From positions 2,232,001 to 2,296,000 of the forward strand of contig NZ_PGFJ01000001.1 of assembly GCF_002797815.1 (NCBI RefSeq): a stretch of 64,000 nucleotides of DNA, written 5' to 3'. The stretch is from Mucilaginibacter auburnensis. Lineage in GTDB: Bacteria; Bacteroidota; Bacteroidia; Sphingobacteriales; Sphingobacteriaceae. Numbering within the stretch: position 1 is the stretch's first letter; each line of letters opens with the position of its first letter. The notes below the pieces were generated by a model. The model did not search any database. It was not told the DNA's origin and worked only from the letters and a program-made list of their open reading frames with translations. The position numbers and the translations under genes are program-made. This document shows positions 51,980 to 61,440 of the stretch, one piece after another.

Positions 51980-52130
51980 GTCTAAAATTCTTAATAAACT
52001 GCCTATTTCAATCAATTCGTCCACAAATCGGTTCGGATTATACTCCGTTGTTGACCCACTTTACTTAAGAGTAGCCTAAAAAGGCTACTCTTCTTGTTTC
52101 ATATATTTGATTATCAGATATTTATTTCAA
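51980..52130. repeat. Dispersed repeat copy D
   Basis: The conserved block is at 51998-52058. The hairpin at 52067-52092 has a fully changed but perfect stem (AAGAGTAGCC/GGCTACTCTT), that is, covariation relative to copies A and C. The distal part is recognisable only to about 52130 (TTTGATTATCAG). The surrounding gap 51933-52838 contains this repeat, the AraC remnant at 52292, and no intact gene. Confidence 0.75.
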
Positions 52131-52291
52131 GTTCGGGTTTTGCGAGACAAGATCCTTTTCTACAGATCTGCATAGGGGGTAGTCCCTTGCTTCTGATTTC
52201 AAACAAATTAGAAGTAAAGTGGTTTCGTAATGAGTTAACAGCTCCGCGCCAATATCAAAGATAGCGCAAAAACCGCCCGATCATGCCTTAA

Positions 52292-52395
52292 TACAGCCAA
52301 GTCCAGCACGAATTCTTGTTAAAGCTTTCCGATAGGCTGGCCACCCACGTAAATGCGGACCAGATTGCCGAATTATGCGTACCATTTATATTCTA
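52292..52395 (+). pseudogene. Remnant of an AraC-type regulator
   Basis: An open stretch directly after a TAA reads HEFLLKLSDRLATHVN and then ADQIAE. The first part matches the segment just before the first HTH of many Bacteroidota AraC proteins (LSDRLxVHVNHLN), and the second matches a piece normally about 15 residues further on. An internal deletion and loss of both ends are implied. It has no start codon and the frame soon closes. Confidence 0.4.
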
Positions 52396-52838
52396 CACAA
52401 AATAGGAGTAAAAGTTGGTTGCCATCAATTTTCTATAATTGATTGTAAAGAACGGTTTTTGTTGCCAGCCGTTTCTTAGCGATCGGTAAAACGCATCATC
52501 TGTTGGGCTTTCCATTTCTGGTAAATTTCGCAAGCTCAACCACTTGTCAAACACTTAAATATCCAATAAATACTGATGCCGCACTATCTAATTTAGAAGT
52601 TTACGTTTTGTCACGTAGTTAAAACCATTTTTAACGATCAGAACGCTTTAAGTGTTAAGCAGAAATCTTGAGTAAACTACCTGATAGTAAAAGGAAAATA
52701 CCCGTTTTGCAGGCTTATATTTTGATGTAAAATATAAAGTGTTTATTATCAGTTAATTGCGAAAGTGTTAATTTGCTTTGTATCCTGGGTTATAAAACCC
52801 ACTACGGTATATGTTGTTGAATAGTTAAATAATTACAC

Positions 52839-54617
52839 ATGTATACATTAGGAATCAACGCCGTTTTCCATGATTCGGCAGCTTGCCTGCTTAAAGACGG
52901 ACAATTAATAGCGGCCGCTGAAGAAGAACGGTTTACACATATTAAGCATGGAAAAAGGCCTGTGCCTTTTTCTACCTGGGAATTGCCCTTTCATGCCATT
53001 GATTACTGCTTGCGTATTGCAGGTATACATATCAATGATATTGACCATGTGGCTTATTCTTTTGACCCTTATTTGCTTATCGGGGAACAGTATCGCGGCA
53101 AGCCAACTATTGAAATCCCTTTTGATCTGATGGGCAAAAATGCCCAAAGTGAATGGCAAAACCCTTGGGACCCGCTGTTTCTTTCATCAATGCTTAATGC
53201 AAGGCAACAACTTAATGACGGGTATCCGCACCATTTACAAAAGCGTTTTATTGGTGCAAATATACGTACAGAGCAGTGGCACTATGTAGAACATCATATA
53301 GCGCATGCAGCAAGCGCTTTTAATTGTTCCCCCCATTTAAATGCAGCAGTAATGACGGTTGATGGCAGGGGTGAACTGGCCACTACTACCTATAATGTGG
53401 GCAACGGGCAACAATTAGATAGAATTGGACAGGTAAATATGCCCCATTCTTTAGGATTGCTGTATGAAGATGTTACTACTTATCTCGGTTTCCTTCATTC
53501 TTCGGATGAGTATAAAGTAATGGCTTTAGCATCCTATGGAAAAAAAGACTTTGTGAAAGATTTTAGGGAGATCATTCAATTAGGCGCTAAGGGTCAATAT
53601 ACCATTACTAACCAAAGCTTGGTAAATCGTTTTGGTCCTCAGCGGCTACGGCATGAAGAATTTACTGCACACCATTTTAACATAGCGCATTCATTGCAGG
53701 CGGTTTTGGAAGAAACGCTGCTTGACCTAACAAGCTGGCTACAACGCGAAACCAATGCTGGAAATTTGTGCATGGCGGGTGGGGTGGCATTAAACTGCGT
53801 AGCCAACGCGCGTATTCGAGATGCCGGTATTTTTAAAAACATATGGGTGCAGCCCGCGTCAGGAGATGATGGTACCGCCTTGGGTGCTGCTTTGTGGATT
53901 GATGCACAACAGCGTAAAAGTAACACACGCGATTTTGTGATGAATCATGCTTATTGGGGGCCTGGTTATTATGATGCAGAGATTGAGAAGTTTATGCAGT
54001 GGTGCAAAGTTCCTTACCGTAAGGTAAATAACGTCGCCGAGGAAACTGCCGAATTGCTTGCGCAAGATAAAATTATTGGTTGGTACCAGGGATCAATGGA
54101 ATTTGGCCCGCGTGCATTAGGTGCACGGTCTATTCTGGCTTCGCCAATTAGTCCTGATATGCAGGCGCGGCTTAATGAAGTGAAAGACCGCGAAGATTTT
54201 AGACCGGTGGCGCCGGTTGTGTTAGAGGAAGAAGCGAGCAAATGGTTTAAAAACGCCGTCTATTCGCCTTTTATGTTATTTATATATGATGTATTGCCCG
54301 AAAAGGCAGACCTTATACCTGCTGTTATGCACACAGATGGAACGGCCCGCATTCAAACAATTAATGAGCAGCAGCATAAAGCTTACTATGATCTATTGAA
54401 AGCTTTTTTTGCGAAGACTGGGGTACCTGTGCTGGTGAACACCTCGTTCAATACGTTAGGTAAACCAATAGTTTGCACACCACGAGACGCTATTGAGTGT
54501 TTTTGGAGTTCGCCTTTTGATGCTTTAGTTATTGGATCATTTATAATAGAAAAAAATGCAGATATCTGTAGTGGTGCCGACTTACAAGAGGCCGGCTTTA
54601 CTGAAAAAATGCCTTGA
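52839..54617 (+). CDS. Carbamoyltransferase (NodU/CmcH family)
   Basis: Transfers a carbamoyl group from carbamoyl phosphate through a carbamoyl-adenylate to a hydroxyl, here probably of a sugar. The 592-residue product has the N-terminal ASKHA-fold domain (LGINAVFHDSAACLLKDG at the start, VEHHIAHAASAF near 150, MTVDGRGELA near 170, CMAGGVALNCVAN near 310). The C-terminal carbamoyltransferase domain (about 375-560) has GPRALGARSILA and NTSFNTLGKPIV. First gene of the glycan cluster; the next gene begins inside its last 62 nt. Confidence 0.93.
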   Translation: MYTLGINAVFHDSAACLLKDGQLIAAAEEERFTHIKHGKRPVPFSTWELPFHAIDYCLRIAGIHINDIDHVAYSFDPYLLIGEQYRGKPTIEIPFDLMGKNAQSEWQNPWDPLFLSSMLNARQQLNDGYPHHLQKRFIGANIRTEQWHYVEHHIAHAASAFNCSPHLNAAVMTVDGRGELATTTYNVGNGQQLDRIGQVNMPHSLGLLYEDVTTYLGFLHSSDEYKVMALASYGKKDFVKDFREIIQLGAKGQYTITNQSLVNRFGPQRLRHEEFTAHHFNIAHSLQAVLEETLLDLTSWLQRETNAGNLCMAGGVALNCVANARIRDAGIFKNIWVQPASGDDGTALGAALWIDAQQRKSNTRDFVMNHAYWGPGYYDAEIEKFMQWCKVPYRKVNNVAEETAELLAQDKIIGWYQGSMEFGPRALGARSILASPISPDMQARLNEVKDREDFRPVAPVVLEEEASKWFKNAVYSPFMLFIYDVLPEKADLIPAVMHTDGTARIQTINEQQHKAYYDLLKAFFAKTGVPVLVNTSFNTLGKPIVCTPRDAIECFWSSPFDALVIGSFIIEKNADICSGADLQEAGFTEKMP

Positions 54618-55518
54618 TGCATTACGCTTACAAACAATTGATGCTACCGAATATGAAGTTATAGTGGTGAGTGACGGGCCGGATATTTTAACTGAAAATA
54701 TGGTTAACGAAATGCAAGATGGATATAATCAACTGCGTTTTATTGCCCTCAGCGAGAATAAAGGGCCAGCAGCAGCGCGTAACACAGGTTGGTTATACGC
54801 CAAAGGAAGGATAATTGCATTTACAGATGACGATTGCTTGCCTGATAAAAACTGGCTCAAACAAATTGTAACGTTTATTGGTGAGCATACAATAAGCGCA
54901 GTAAGCGGCAGGGTGATTGTGCCACGTGCAAAACGCCCGACGGACTATGAGTTAAATACAAGCGGCCTGGAAACTGCAGAATTTGTTACAGCCAACTGTG
55001 CATGTACTAAAGCCGCTTTGATAGCGGTTGGAGGTTTTGATGAACGTTTTAGGATGGCATGGCGGGAAGATAGCGATCTGCATTTTAAATTCCTGGCCCA
55101 ACAAGTGCAGCTTAATTACTTAGATAGTGCAGTGGTTGTGCATCCTGTAAGGCAAATATGTTGGGGTGTTAGTTTAAAAGAACAGAAAAAAACATTGTTC
55201 AATGCCTTGCTCTATCAAAAGCACCCACAATTGTATCGCATGCGCATACAGTCAATGCCACCTATGTTATATTACTTTATTGTAGCCGCTTTCGCGCTCA
55301 TGATTATTGGTTTGTTATTGGCAAATGTGGCGTTAATTAAAAGTGGCCTTTTGTTTTGGGCAAGCTTAACCGCTTATTTCATTATTAAGCGATTATATAA
55401 AACAAGTCTGGCTCCGGCACACGTTGCCGAAATGGTAATTACATCTGTATTTATTCCTTTCTTATCAATTTATTGGCAATGGTACGGAGCCATAAAGTAT
55501 CGTATACTTTTTTTCTGA
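54556..55518 (+). CDS. Family 2 glycosyltransferase with C-terminal membrane helices
   Basis: The 320-residue GT-A enzyme has VVVPTYKRPALLKKCLDAL at the start, GPAAARNTG near 72, the metal-binding DDDC (FTDDDC) near 95 and the acceptor region WREDSDLHFK near 175. Two hydrophobic helices follow (about 228-275). The preferred start at 54556 yields the canonical GT2 N-terminus, so a 62-nt overlap with the carbamoyltransferase gene is real rather than a mis-start. It ends 1 nt before the GT9 gene. Confidence 0.9.
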   Translation: MQISVVVPTYKRPALLKKCLDALRLQTIDATEYEVIVVSDGPDILTENMVNEMQDGYNQLRFIALSENKGPAAARNTGWLYAKGRIIAFTDDDCLPDKNWLKQIVTFIGEHTISAVSGRVIVPRAKRPTDYELNTSGLETAEFVTANCACTKAALIAVGGFDERFRMAWREDSDLHFKFLAQQVQLNYLDSAVVVHPVRQICWGVSLKEQKKTLFNALLYQKHPQLYRMRIQSMPPMLYYFIVAAFALMIIGLLLANVALIKSGLLFWASLTAYFIIKRLYKTSLAPAHVAEMVITSVFIPFLSIYWQWYGAIKYRILFF

Positions 55519-55519
55519 C

Positions 55520-56512
55520 ATGAAATTATTACCAAACGAAATAAAAAAAATAGCTGTTTTCCGCGCGCTTCAACTGGGCGATATGCTTTGCGTTATACCT
55601 GCAATACGCGCTTTACGCCACGCGTATCCGGATGCTGAGATTTATCTGCTTGGGTTGCCTTGGGCATGTGCTTATACTCAGCGGTTTAATGATTACTTTG
55701 ATGGTTTTATTCATTTTCCCGGCTACCCAGGTTTGCCTGAACAGGCGTTTGATGCGCGAACCTTCGCGGATTTTTTGCCGCTAATTCAACAAATGGAGTT
55801 TGATCTGGTTTTACAAATGCAGGGCAATGGCTCTGTTATTAATCCCCTGATGGAACTTTTTGGAGCCAGGCATGTGGCAGGCTTTTCAACCGAAGGCCAT
55901 TATGCGCCTGAAAACAGCCTGTTTATGCCATATCCAAATTACGGATCAGAGATAAGACGGCATTTATTACTTATGGAGCATTTGGGTTTTGAGCCGATGG
56001 GTACAGAACTTGAGTTTCCGTTAAGTAGCGCCGATAGGGAAGAGCTTGAAGGATTAGATATGAATTTCCTTCCAAAAAAATACGTTTGCATCCATCCCGG
56101 ATCGCGCGGGGCGTGGCGGCAGTGGCCGGTACAATATTTTGCTATGTTGGGCAATTATTGCGCTGAACAAGGCTATGAGGTATTGGTGACTGGCACAAAT
56201 GATGAACAAGATATTGTAACTTCTGTTATTAACCACGTGGATTTTGAAGCAATAGATATGGCCGGCAAAACATCTTTGGGTGCAATGGGTGTATTGATAA
56301 ATGATGCGGCTATGCTTATTTCCAATTGTACAGGTGTGTCTCACATTGCTGCAGCGTTAAAAACACCAAGTATAGTATTAAGTATGGATGGCGAACCAGA
56401 ACGTTGGGGGCCAATTGATAAGCTAACGCACCGTACTATCAACTGGCTGCAGACTCCTGATTTTAATTTAGTTTTTAATGAGACGGTTGATTTGATGCAG
56501 CAGATTGCGTAA
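55520..56512 (+). CDS. Family 9 glycosyltransferase (heptosyltransferase-like)
   Basis: The 330-residue product has the GT9 N-terminus (IAVFRALQLGDMLCVIPAIRAL), the donor-domain start CIHPGSRGAWRQWP near 195 and ISNCTGVSHIAAAL near 275. The family transfers ADP-heptose to LPS core or related glycans. It begins directly after the GT2 gene and ends convergently, with a 38-nt overlap with the opposing GT9 gene. Confidence 0.9.
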   Translation: MKLLPNEIKKIAVFRALQLGDMLCVIPAIRALRHAYPDAEIYLLGLPWACAYTQRFNDYFDGFIHFPGYPGLPEQAFDARTFADFLPLIQQMEFDLVLQMQGNGSVINPLMELFGARHVAGFSTEGHYAPENSLFMPYPNYGSEIRRHLLLMEHLGFEPMGTELEFPLSSADREELEGLDMNFLPKKYVCIHPGSRGAWRQWPVQYFAMLGNYCAEQGYEVLVTGTNDEQDIVTSVINHVDFEAIDMAGKTSLGAMGVLINDAAMLISNCTGVSHIAAALKTPSIVLSMDGEPERWGPIDKLTHRTINWLQTPDFNLVFNETVDLMQQIA

Positions 56513-57572
56513 GCAAATCTTCAACAGCATTAACAACCGCATTATGGCCGGGCGTTATAGCCTGATCATTATATATAGTTTGCTGCAAAAATCTTATTAC
56601 CTGGTTTCTGCTTTGTAAACCATCTGGCACCGGGAATTGAAGTACTTTATTTGGAACCTGCCATGGTATATGTTGCGGATTAGTTTGCGCATATAAAACT
56701 ACTACCGGCGTACCAACTGCCGCTGCAATATGTATAGGGCCGGTATTAACTCCAAGTAATAATGGGCTGTGTTGAATCAAACAAACTAACTCGTCAAGCC
56801 TAAGTAAACCCGCGCAGTTAAAGCATTGTGCTCCAATGCCGGCACAAATTTCTGTTATCAAAGCGTTTTCTTGAGCTATACCGGTTACCACCAGTTGATA
56901 GCCTTTTTGAGTCAGCAGTTTTCCCGCGGCTATCCAATGCTCAGTTGGATACTGTCGTTTTAACTCGCTTACACCAGGGTGCAATACCAACCACGGTTGG
57001 TTGCTTTTCCAACCCGTTACTTCGCATTTTGCTTTCGCTTGCTGCCACGCATTTAACGGAGTATTAATTTGCATTTGTTTATTCACCACACTGATTCCAA
57101 TACTTTCCACCAAGTAAATATCTCGTTCAACCTGATGGCGGATAAAGGTATAAGGTTCTTCGTCAGGAATCCAATTTGTTACTAATCCATAAGGATTTTC
57201 GCGGCAATACGCCAGTGTTTTAGGGATACCTGCCTGGTAGGCAAGCATAGCTGAAGGGAGCGGGTTTTGGCTAAAAACGGTGAAAACAACCGCCGCATCA
57301 AACTGCTTGCTTCGTAGTGTAGAAATTAATTCGGCTAATGAATCACTATTTTCCCTGTCCGCAGTTTTAACCCAAGGCATATCAAAAATAATCACCTCAT
57401 CAATTTCCGGCATGAACGCGGCAATACCGGCCGCCATAGATGATGTTAATATTGTTATCTGCGCGTTAAAACTTGACTTAAGTGCCCGAATTGCTGGTCC
57501 GCTCATTAATAGGTCGCCCATATTGTCCGGACGTATACATAGTATTTTGCTACAATTGTTCCAGTCGGTCAT
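56475..57572 (-). CDS. Second family 9 glycosyltransferase (heptosyltransferase-like)
   Basis: The start at 57572 (MTDWNNCSKILCIRPDNMGD) is preferred because it lies 4 nt after the stop of the upstream gmhB-like gene; the longer frame from 57611 would overlap it. It shows the GT9 pattern: DNMGDLLMSGPAIRALKS, then LVLHPGVSELKRQYP near 205 and LLGVNTGPIHIAAAVGTPV near 285. Together with the opposite GT9 it suggests addition of two heptoses. Confidence 0.9.
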   Translation of the reverse strand: MTDWNNCSKILCIRPDNMGDLLMSGPAIRALKSSFNAQITILTSSMAAGIAAFMPEIDEVIIFDMPWVKTADRENSDSLAELISTLRSKQFDAAVVFTVFSQNPLPSAMLAYQAGIPKTLAYCRENPYGLVTNWIPDEEPYTFIRHQVERDIYLVESIGISVVNKQMQINTPLNAWQQAKAKCEVTGWKSNQPWLVLHPGVSELKRQYPTEHWIAAGKLLTQKGYQLVVTGIAQENALITEICAGIGAQCFNCAGLLRLDELVCLIQHSPLLLGVNTGPIHIAAAVGTPVVVLYAQTNPQHIPWQVPNKVLQFPVPDGLQSRNQVIRFLQQTIYNDQAITPGHNAVVNAVEDLLTQSAASNQPSH

Positions 57573-57576
57573 GGGT

Positions 57577-58134
57577 TTAATTATTATTGCAGATGTACAA
57601 GGCAGCGTCATTTATGGTATTACAAGTCGCCGCTGGAGTTCTGAGAGGGCCGCTAAGCCATTCCGTTTCATTGCCGTTATCAATTAAAATACTGCGACAG
57701 CCTGCTCTGTTACCGGCTTCTACATCATTTAAAATGTCGCCAATCATCCATGACTTTCTCAGATCAACATCATGATGCTGAGCCGCAGAAAGCAATAAGC
57801 CCGGCAAGGGTTTGCGGCAATTGCATATCATTTTGTAGTTCGCATTGTTGGCTTCAGGGTGATGCGGGCAATAGTAAATACCATGTATCATTATTCCGGC
57901 TTGGTGTAAGAGCTTACGTAATTGTTCCATCGCTGCATCAACCTGTGCTTCGGTAAAATAATTCAGCCCTACACCCGCTTGGTTTGATACAATTATTAAC
58001 CGGTAACCCTGCTTGCTAAGTAAATGTAAGCCATCAATTATGTTAGCTTCCAATGTAATTTTTGCAGGGTCGCAATTAAAAGGAATATCCGGAATGAGCG
58101 TTCCGTCCTTATCTAAAAATATGGCTTTCCGCAT
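57577..58134 (-). CDS. gmhB: HAD-IIIA phosphatase, D-glycero-D-manno-heptose 1,7-bisphosphatase-like
   Basis: Removes a phosphate from heptose bisphosphate on the way to ADP- or GDP-heptose. The 185-residue product has motif I FLDKDGTLIPD, motif II IVSNQAG near 45, a zinc-loop CPHHPEANNANYKMICNCRKP split around 95-115 that is typical of GmhB, and motif IV MIGDILNDVEAG near 140. Other heptose-pathway genes (gmhA, hldE) are not in the window. Located between a GT4 and a GT9 gene. Confidence 0.9.
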   Translation of the reverse strand: MRKAIFLDKDGTLIPDIPFNCDPAKITLEANIIDGLHLLSKQGYRLIIVSNQAGVGLNYFTEAQVDAAMEQLRKLLHQAGIMIHGIYYCPHHPEANNANYKMICNCRKPLPGLLLSAAQHHDVDLRKSWMIGDILNDVEAGNRAGCRSILIDNGNETEWLSGPLRTPAATCNTINDAALYICNNN

Positions 58135-58137
58135 GGT

Positions 58138-59418
58138 TTAAGCCGCTCTATTTTCATTGAGCGCAGTATGCTTTAAATTAGTTAGCAACTGGCTATACAA
58201 AACAGAAATACTCCTTGCCACATATTTCCATGTAAAATACTTGTTTACCCGCTTAATTGAATTTTTACCAAGCGTACTTAACAAGTCGGGATCATGCATG
58301 GTTGTATTAATTGCGGTTGCTAACGCTACTGCATCATTAGGCGGCACCAGCATGCCAGTAATGTTGTTAACAACGCTGTATTTAATTCCACCCACATTTG
58401 AGCCAATTACAGGCGTACCACAGGCCATAGCTTCCAGTGGGGTAATACCAAATGGTTCATACCAGGGGGTGGTTACAAAAACATCCGCCGCTCCGTAATA
58501 CAATTTTAACTGCGCGCGCGAACGTTGCCCTATGAAAATAACATCTGTATCAATTCCTAAATCTTTGGTTAATTTCTTCAAGCGCTGATATTCCGGGCAG
58601 CCCGAACTTTCTATTTGTTCTGTTTTTCCTCCAACTACGATAAGCTTAATTTTGGTGAGTCCTTTCTGCTTCAATAGGCCCAGGGCATTAACTACGTTGT
58701 CAATGCCCTTACGTGGAACCATACGGCCAAGTTGTAATACTATAAACTCATCAAGAGGTAGTTGTAAAATTTTTCTTGCCAGATTTTTTTCAATGGGATA
58801 AAATTCTTCGTGGCTGAAACCGCATGGCACAATACTGATGCGATCATGATCTGCCTGGTAATAATTGATCAGGTCGTCGCGGTCTTGCGGGCATTCTGCA
58901 ATAATTCGGTCGGCCTCATGTACAGCACGCTGCTCAATGTCCAGGCGTTCCTCCGGAAAAAGATCGTGCTCGCCCTGATGTAATCTACGCACATGTCCTA
59001 ACGCGTGGAATGTAACTACAAAAGGAATATTAAGTTGTCTCTTCAAGCCCATAGCAACCATAGCCGACATGAAGAAATGCGCGTGAATTAACTCATAAAT
59101 ATTTTGTTCGCGATTGATGAACGCCAACATGTTTTTTTCAAACTGTGGCATATACTTAAGCAACTCTTCTTTTGGAATAACTGTTTGAGGGCCGGCTTCA
59201 ATGTGTATTACCCTGATACCGGTTTTCAATATTACAATCTCCTCAACGCCGGTATCTTCTCTGCGGGTAAAGATATCAACATGATAATTCAATTTGGCTA
59301 AATGCATAGCCAATTGGGCAACATATACGTTTTGCCCGCCTGTATCTGTGCCGCCTATTGCAGCTAACGGCGATGCATGGTCGCTGATAAAGGCAATTCG
59401 CTGTAAGTTGATGCTCAT
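58138..59418 (-). CDS. Family 4 glycosyltransferase
   Basis: The 426-residue GT-B enzyme has IGGTDTGGQNVYVAQLA near 22, the donor-handling signature seen in sucrose-phosphate synthase- and MshA-like GT4 enzymes, then PFVVTFHALGHVRR near 135. The retaining-GT motif EPFGITPLEAMACGTPVIG is near 320. It is co-directional with the gmhB-like and GT9 genes; its start overlaps the stop of the upstream GT gene by 1 nt. Confidence 0.9.
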   Translation of the reverse strand: MSINLQRIAFISDHASPLAAIGGTDTGGQNVYVAQLAMHLAKLNYHVDIFTRREDTGVEEIVILKTGIRVIHIEAGPQTVIPKEELLKYMPQFEKNMLAFINREQNIYELIHAHFFMSAMVAMGLKRQLNIPFVVTFHALGHVRRLHQGEHDLFPEERLDIEQRAVHEADRIIAECPQDRDDLINYYQADHDRISIVPCGFSHEEFYPIEKNLARKILQLPLDEFIVLQLGRMVPRKGIDNVVNALGLLKQKGLTKIKLIVVGGKTEQIESSGCPEYQRLKKLTKDLGIDTDVIFIGQRSRAQLKLYYGAADVFVTTPWYEPFGITPLEAMACGTPVIGSNVGGIKYSVVNNITGMLVPPNDAVALATAINTTMHDPDLLSTLGKNSIKRVNKYFTWKYVARSISVLYSQLLTNLKHTALNENRAA

Positions 59419-60374
59419 TAGTTTAAATTTATTGTCAGCATTTTTTTCTCACACACCTCAATAAAAGTTTGTTCCCACTCCTGTGTAAAACGCTGTATGT
59501 TAAATCGGTTAAGCGCTACCGTACGGGCATTTTGTCCTATTTCAAATGCGAGCTGAGGGTCATCTATCAACATTTTCATTCGGCGTACAAGCACGTCGAT
59601 ATCTGTGTCAATAAATCCCGAATAACCGTTATCTATTATAGCTGCTATCTCGGTAGTGGCGAGGGCTACAACCGGAATGCCCATCATCATAGCTTCGCAC
59701 ACAGCAAGCCCTAAACTTGTATATCTAATTGGATTGAAGAAAAAGCGGTAACGGCTCTGAAATGCCGGCAACTGCGGATGAAGTACTTCACCCAACCCCC
59801 AATCGCCTGTACCCATACCAACAAGATCAAGTGGAACATGCTTGCTTACTTCCTGAAACACATCAGCGCCCAACAACCTACCACGCGTAGGCAGGTTATT
59901 TATTACTACTATGCCCTTAGCCAGTTCGCCGGTGTAGGCAATCTGCGGATCAGTTACCCCATGTATAATTACTTTAGTATCAGCATTTCCGTTGTTCCAC
60001 ATTAATTTATTGAAATGAGTAACATGAACCACTTTAATATCGGGGGCATTTATAATATGAAGCGTATCTGTAGGGTGGCTGCGCGGCGGATCATGTTCCA
60101 AATATATTTTTGGTAGTGCCCTTTGTTTTTCAGACAATATCTCAAACTGATCTGTAAGATAATTCTGATTGGTTTGGAATAAAATACAGTCAAACTCATG
60201 CAGGCTCACTTCATCGGCAGGAATTTCAATAACATTGTTTCCAAACGGAAAAGTTTCACCCCGCCCGTAATAGCCTTCTGCTTTATCAGGCCTCGTTGGT
60301 ATGTAAATTTCATAGTTACCCTGCGATAGGTAATACAGGTAGCTGCCGTGAATATGCCAAGTGAAAATTTTCAT
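59418..60374 (-). CDS. Glycosyltransferase (GT-B, family 4-like)
   Basis: The start at ATG 60374 (MKIFTWHIHGSYLYYL) is preferred over 60401, whose nine extra residues add nothing conserved. The N-terminal domain has an unusual Tyr-rich start and TRPDKAEGYYGRG. The C-terminal nucleotide-sugar-binding domain has PIRYTSLGLAVCEAMMMGIPVV near 220. It is first in the minus-strand arm of the cluster. The upstream gap 60402-60494 holds only promoter-like AT-rich DNA. Confidence 0.82.
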   Translation of the reverse strand: MKIFTWHIHGSYLYYLSQGNYEIYIPTRPDKAEGYYGRGETFPFGNNVIEIPADEVSLHEFDCILFQTNQNYLTDQFEILSEKQRALPKIYLEHDPPRSHPTDTLHIINAPDIKVVHVTHFNKLMWNNGNADTKVIIHGVTDPQIAYTGELAKGIVVINNLPTRGRLLGADVFQEVSKHVPLDLVGMGTGDWGLGEVLHPQLPAFQSRYRFFFNPIRYTSLGLAVCEAMMMGIPVVALATTEIAAIIDNGYSGFIDTDIDVLVRRMKMLIDDPQLAFEIGQNARTVALNRFNIQRFTQEWEQTFIEVCEKKMLTINLN

Positions 60375-60494
60375 CAATGTCAGAAGCGTTTGTTTTAACA
60401 ACGCTGAAATGACAACGTGTCATAACCGTTTGCTGTTTGGGGATTAGTACCCGAAAACACGTGCGTGAAATACCCTAAATTAAACGGATAGATA

Positions 60495-61220
60495 CTAAAA
60501 ACCAGTTGTAATACCTGATAGTGTTTTTGCGTTAGGTACGGCTTTCACCGCAACATCATTATTAAAATAGCACCACACATTTTTAATGCCCTTCGTCTCT
60601 CGCAAATTCTTCGCAAATTCTGTAAGAGCCGCATCCTCATACCCGGACCGATATAATTCGGGCACGCCGTGGAAACGATAATAAACGGTTTCGCTGGTAA
60701 CGATGGGCGCATCGGGCAGGTCAGGATAGCTCATGCCGCAAAAGGTAACGTTGTGTCTTCGCAATTGCGCATACACCTCATCACACCACCAGCCTGCATG
60801 TCTAAATTCAAGTACGTTATCAAATGAAGGATCAAGTTGTGCAAGTACACGGGACAGCCTTTCGTCATCATAACGAAAACGGGGCGGAAACTGAAATAAT
60901 ACCGGCCCCAGTTTATCTTTCAAACCCTGGCCAATAGTTTTGTAAAAACTACTAACCATATCTACGGTTCCATGAAACTGTTTAAAGTGGGTGATAGCTT
61001 TGGGTGCCTTTACAGCAAAACGGAAATCGGAAGGTGAGTTATCATACCATTTCTGCAATATTTCTATGGTAGGAAAGCGGTAGAATGTAACATTGAGCTC
61101 CAACGTTTTAAACTGGCCCGCATAAAATTCAAACCAATGCTTTTGAGCCAGTCCATCTGGATAAAAGGTGCCTTTCCAATGTTTATAATGAAACCCGGAA
61201 CATCCTATATGCCATTTCAT
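60495..61220 (-). CDS. DUF72 protein (YecE family)
   Basis: The 241-residue TIM-barrel-like protein has the family start HIGCSGFHYKHWKGTFYP, TFYRFPT near 45, FRFAVKAPKAITH near 68, LFQFPPRFRYD near 108, VLEFRHAGWW near 135 and CYFNNDVAVKAVPNA near the end. The function is unknown. It stands alone on the minus strand; the 220 bp to the next gene hold an AT-rich leader. Confidence 0.92.
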   Translation of the reverse strand: MKWHIGCSGFHYKHWKGTFYPDGLAQKHWFEFYAGQFKTLELNVTFYRFPTIEILQKWYDNSPSDFRFAVKAPKAITHFKQFHGTVDMVSSFYKTIGQGLKDKLGPVLFQFPPRFRYDDERLSRVLAQLDPSFDNVLEFRHAGWWCDEVYAQLRRHNVTFCGMSYPDLPDAPIVTSETVYYRFHGVPELYRSGYEDAALTEFAKNLRETKGIKNVWCYFNNDVAVKAVPNAKTLSGITTGF

Positions 61221-61440
61221 AAACTTAGTTTGTAATTATCTAATTTAACTAACAAGACATTTAATTGAGTGTTTTTATTGAATGGAGGCAGCGCAGCTTG
61301 TTAGCTGCGATCGTGTTGAATATGCTTATAAGTACGTATTTTCCGTTTTAAAACCCGTATTTAACACGCAAACAGGCGCGTCGCTTTGCGAGTTGTATTT
61401 GAAATATTTTACACTAAAAGTTAAAACTAATACTCATGTT

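Noticed and set aside
61282..61440. N-terminal extension of the small protein before the dehydrogenase
   Set aside because: The first 53 codons have no protein-like pattern and an ATG at 61441 gives a compact domain.
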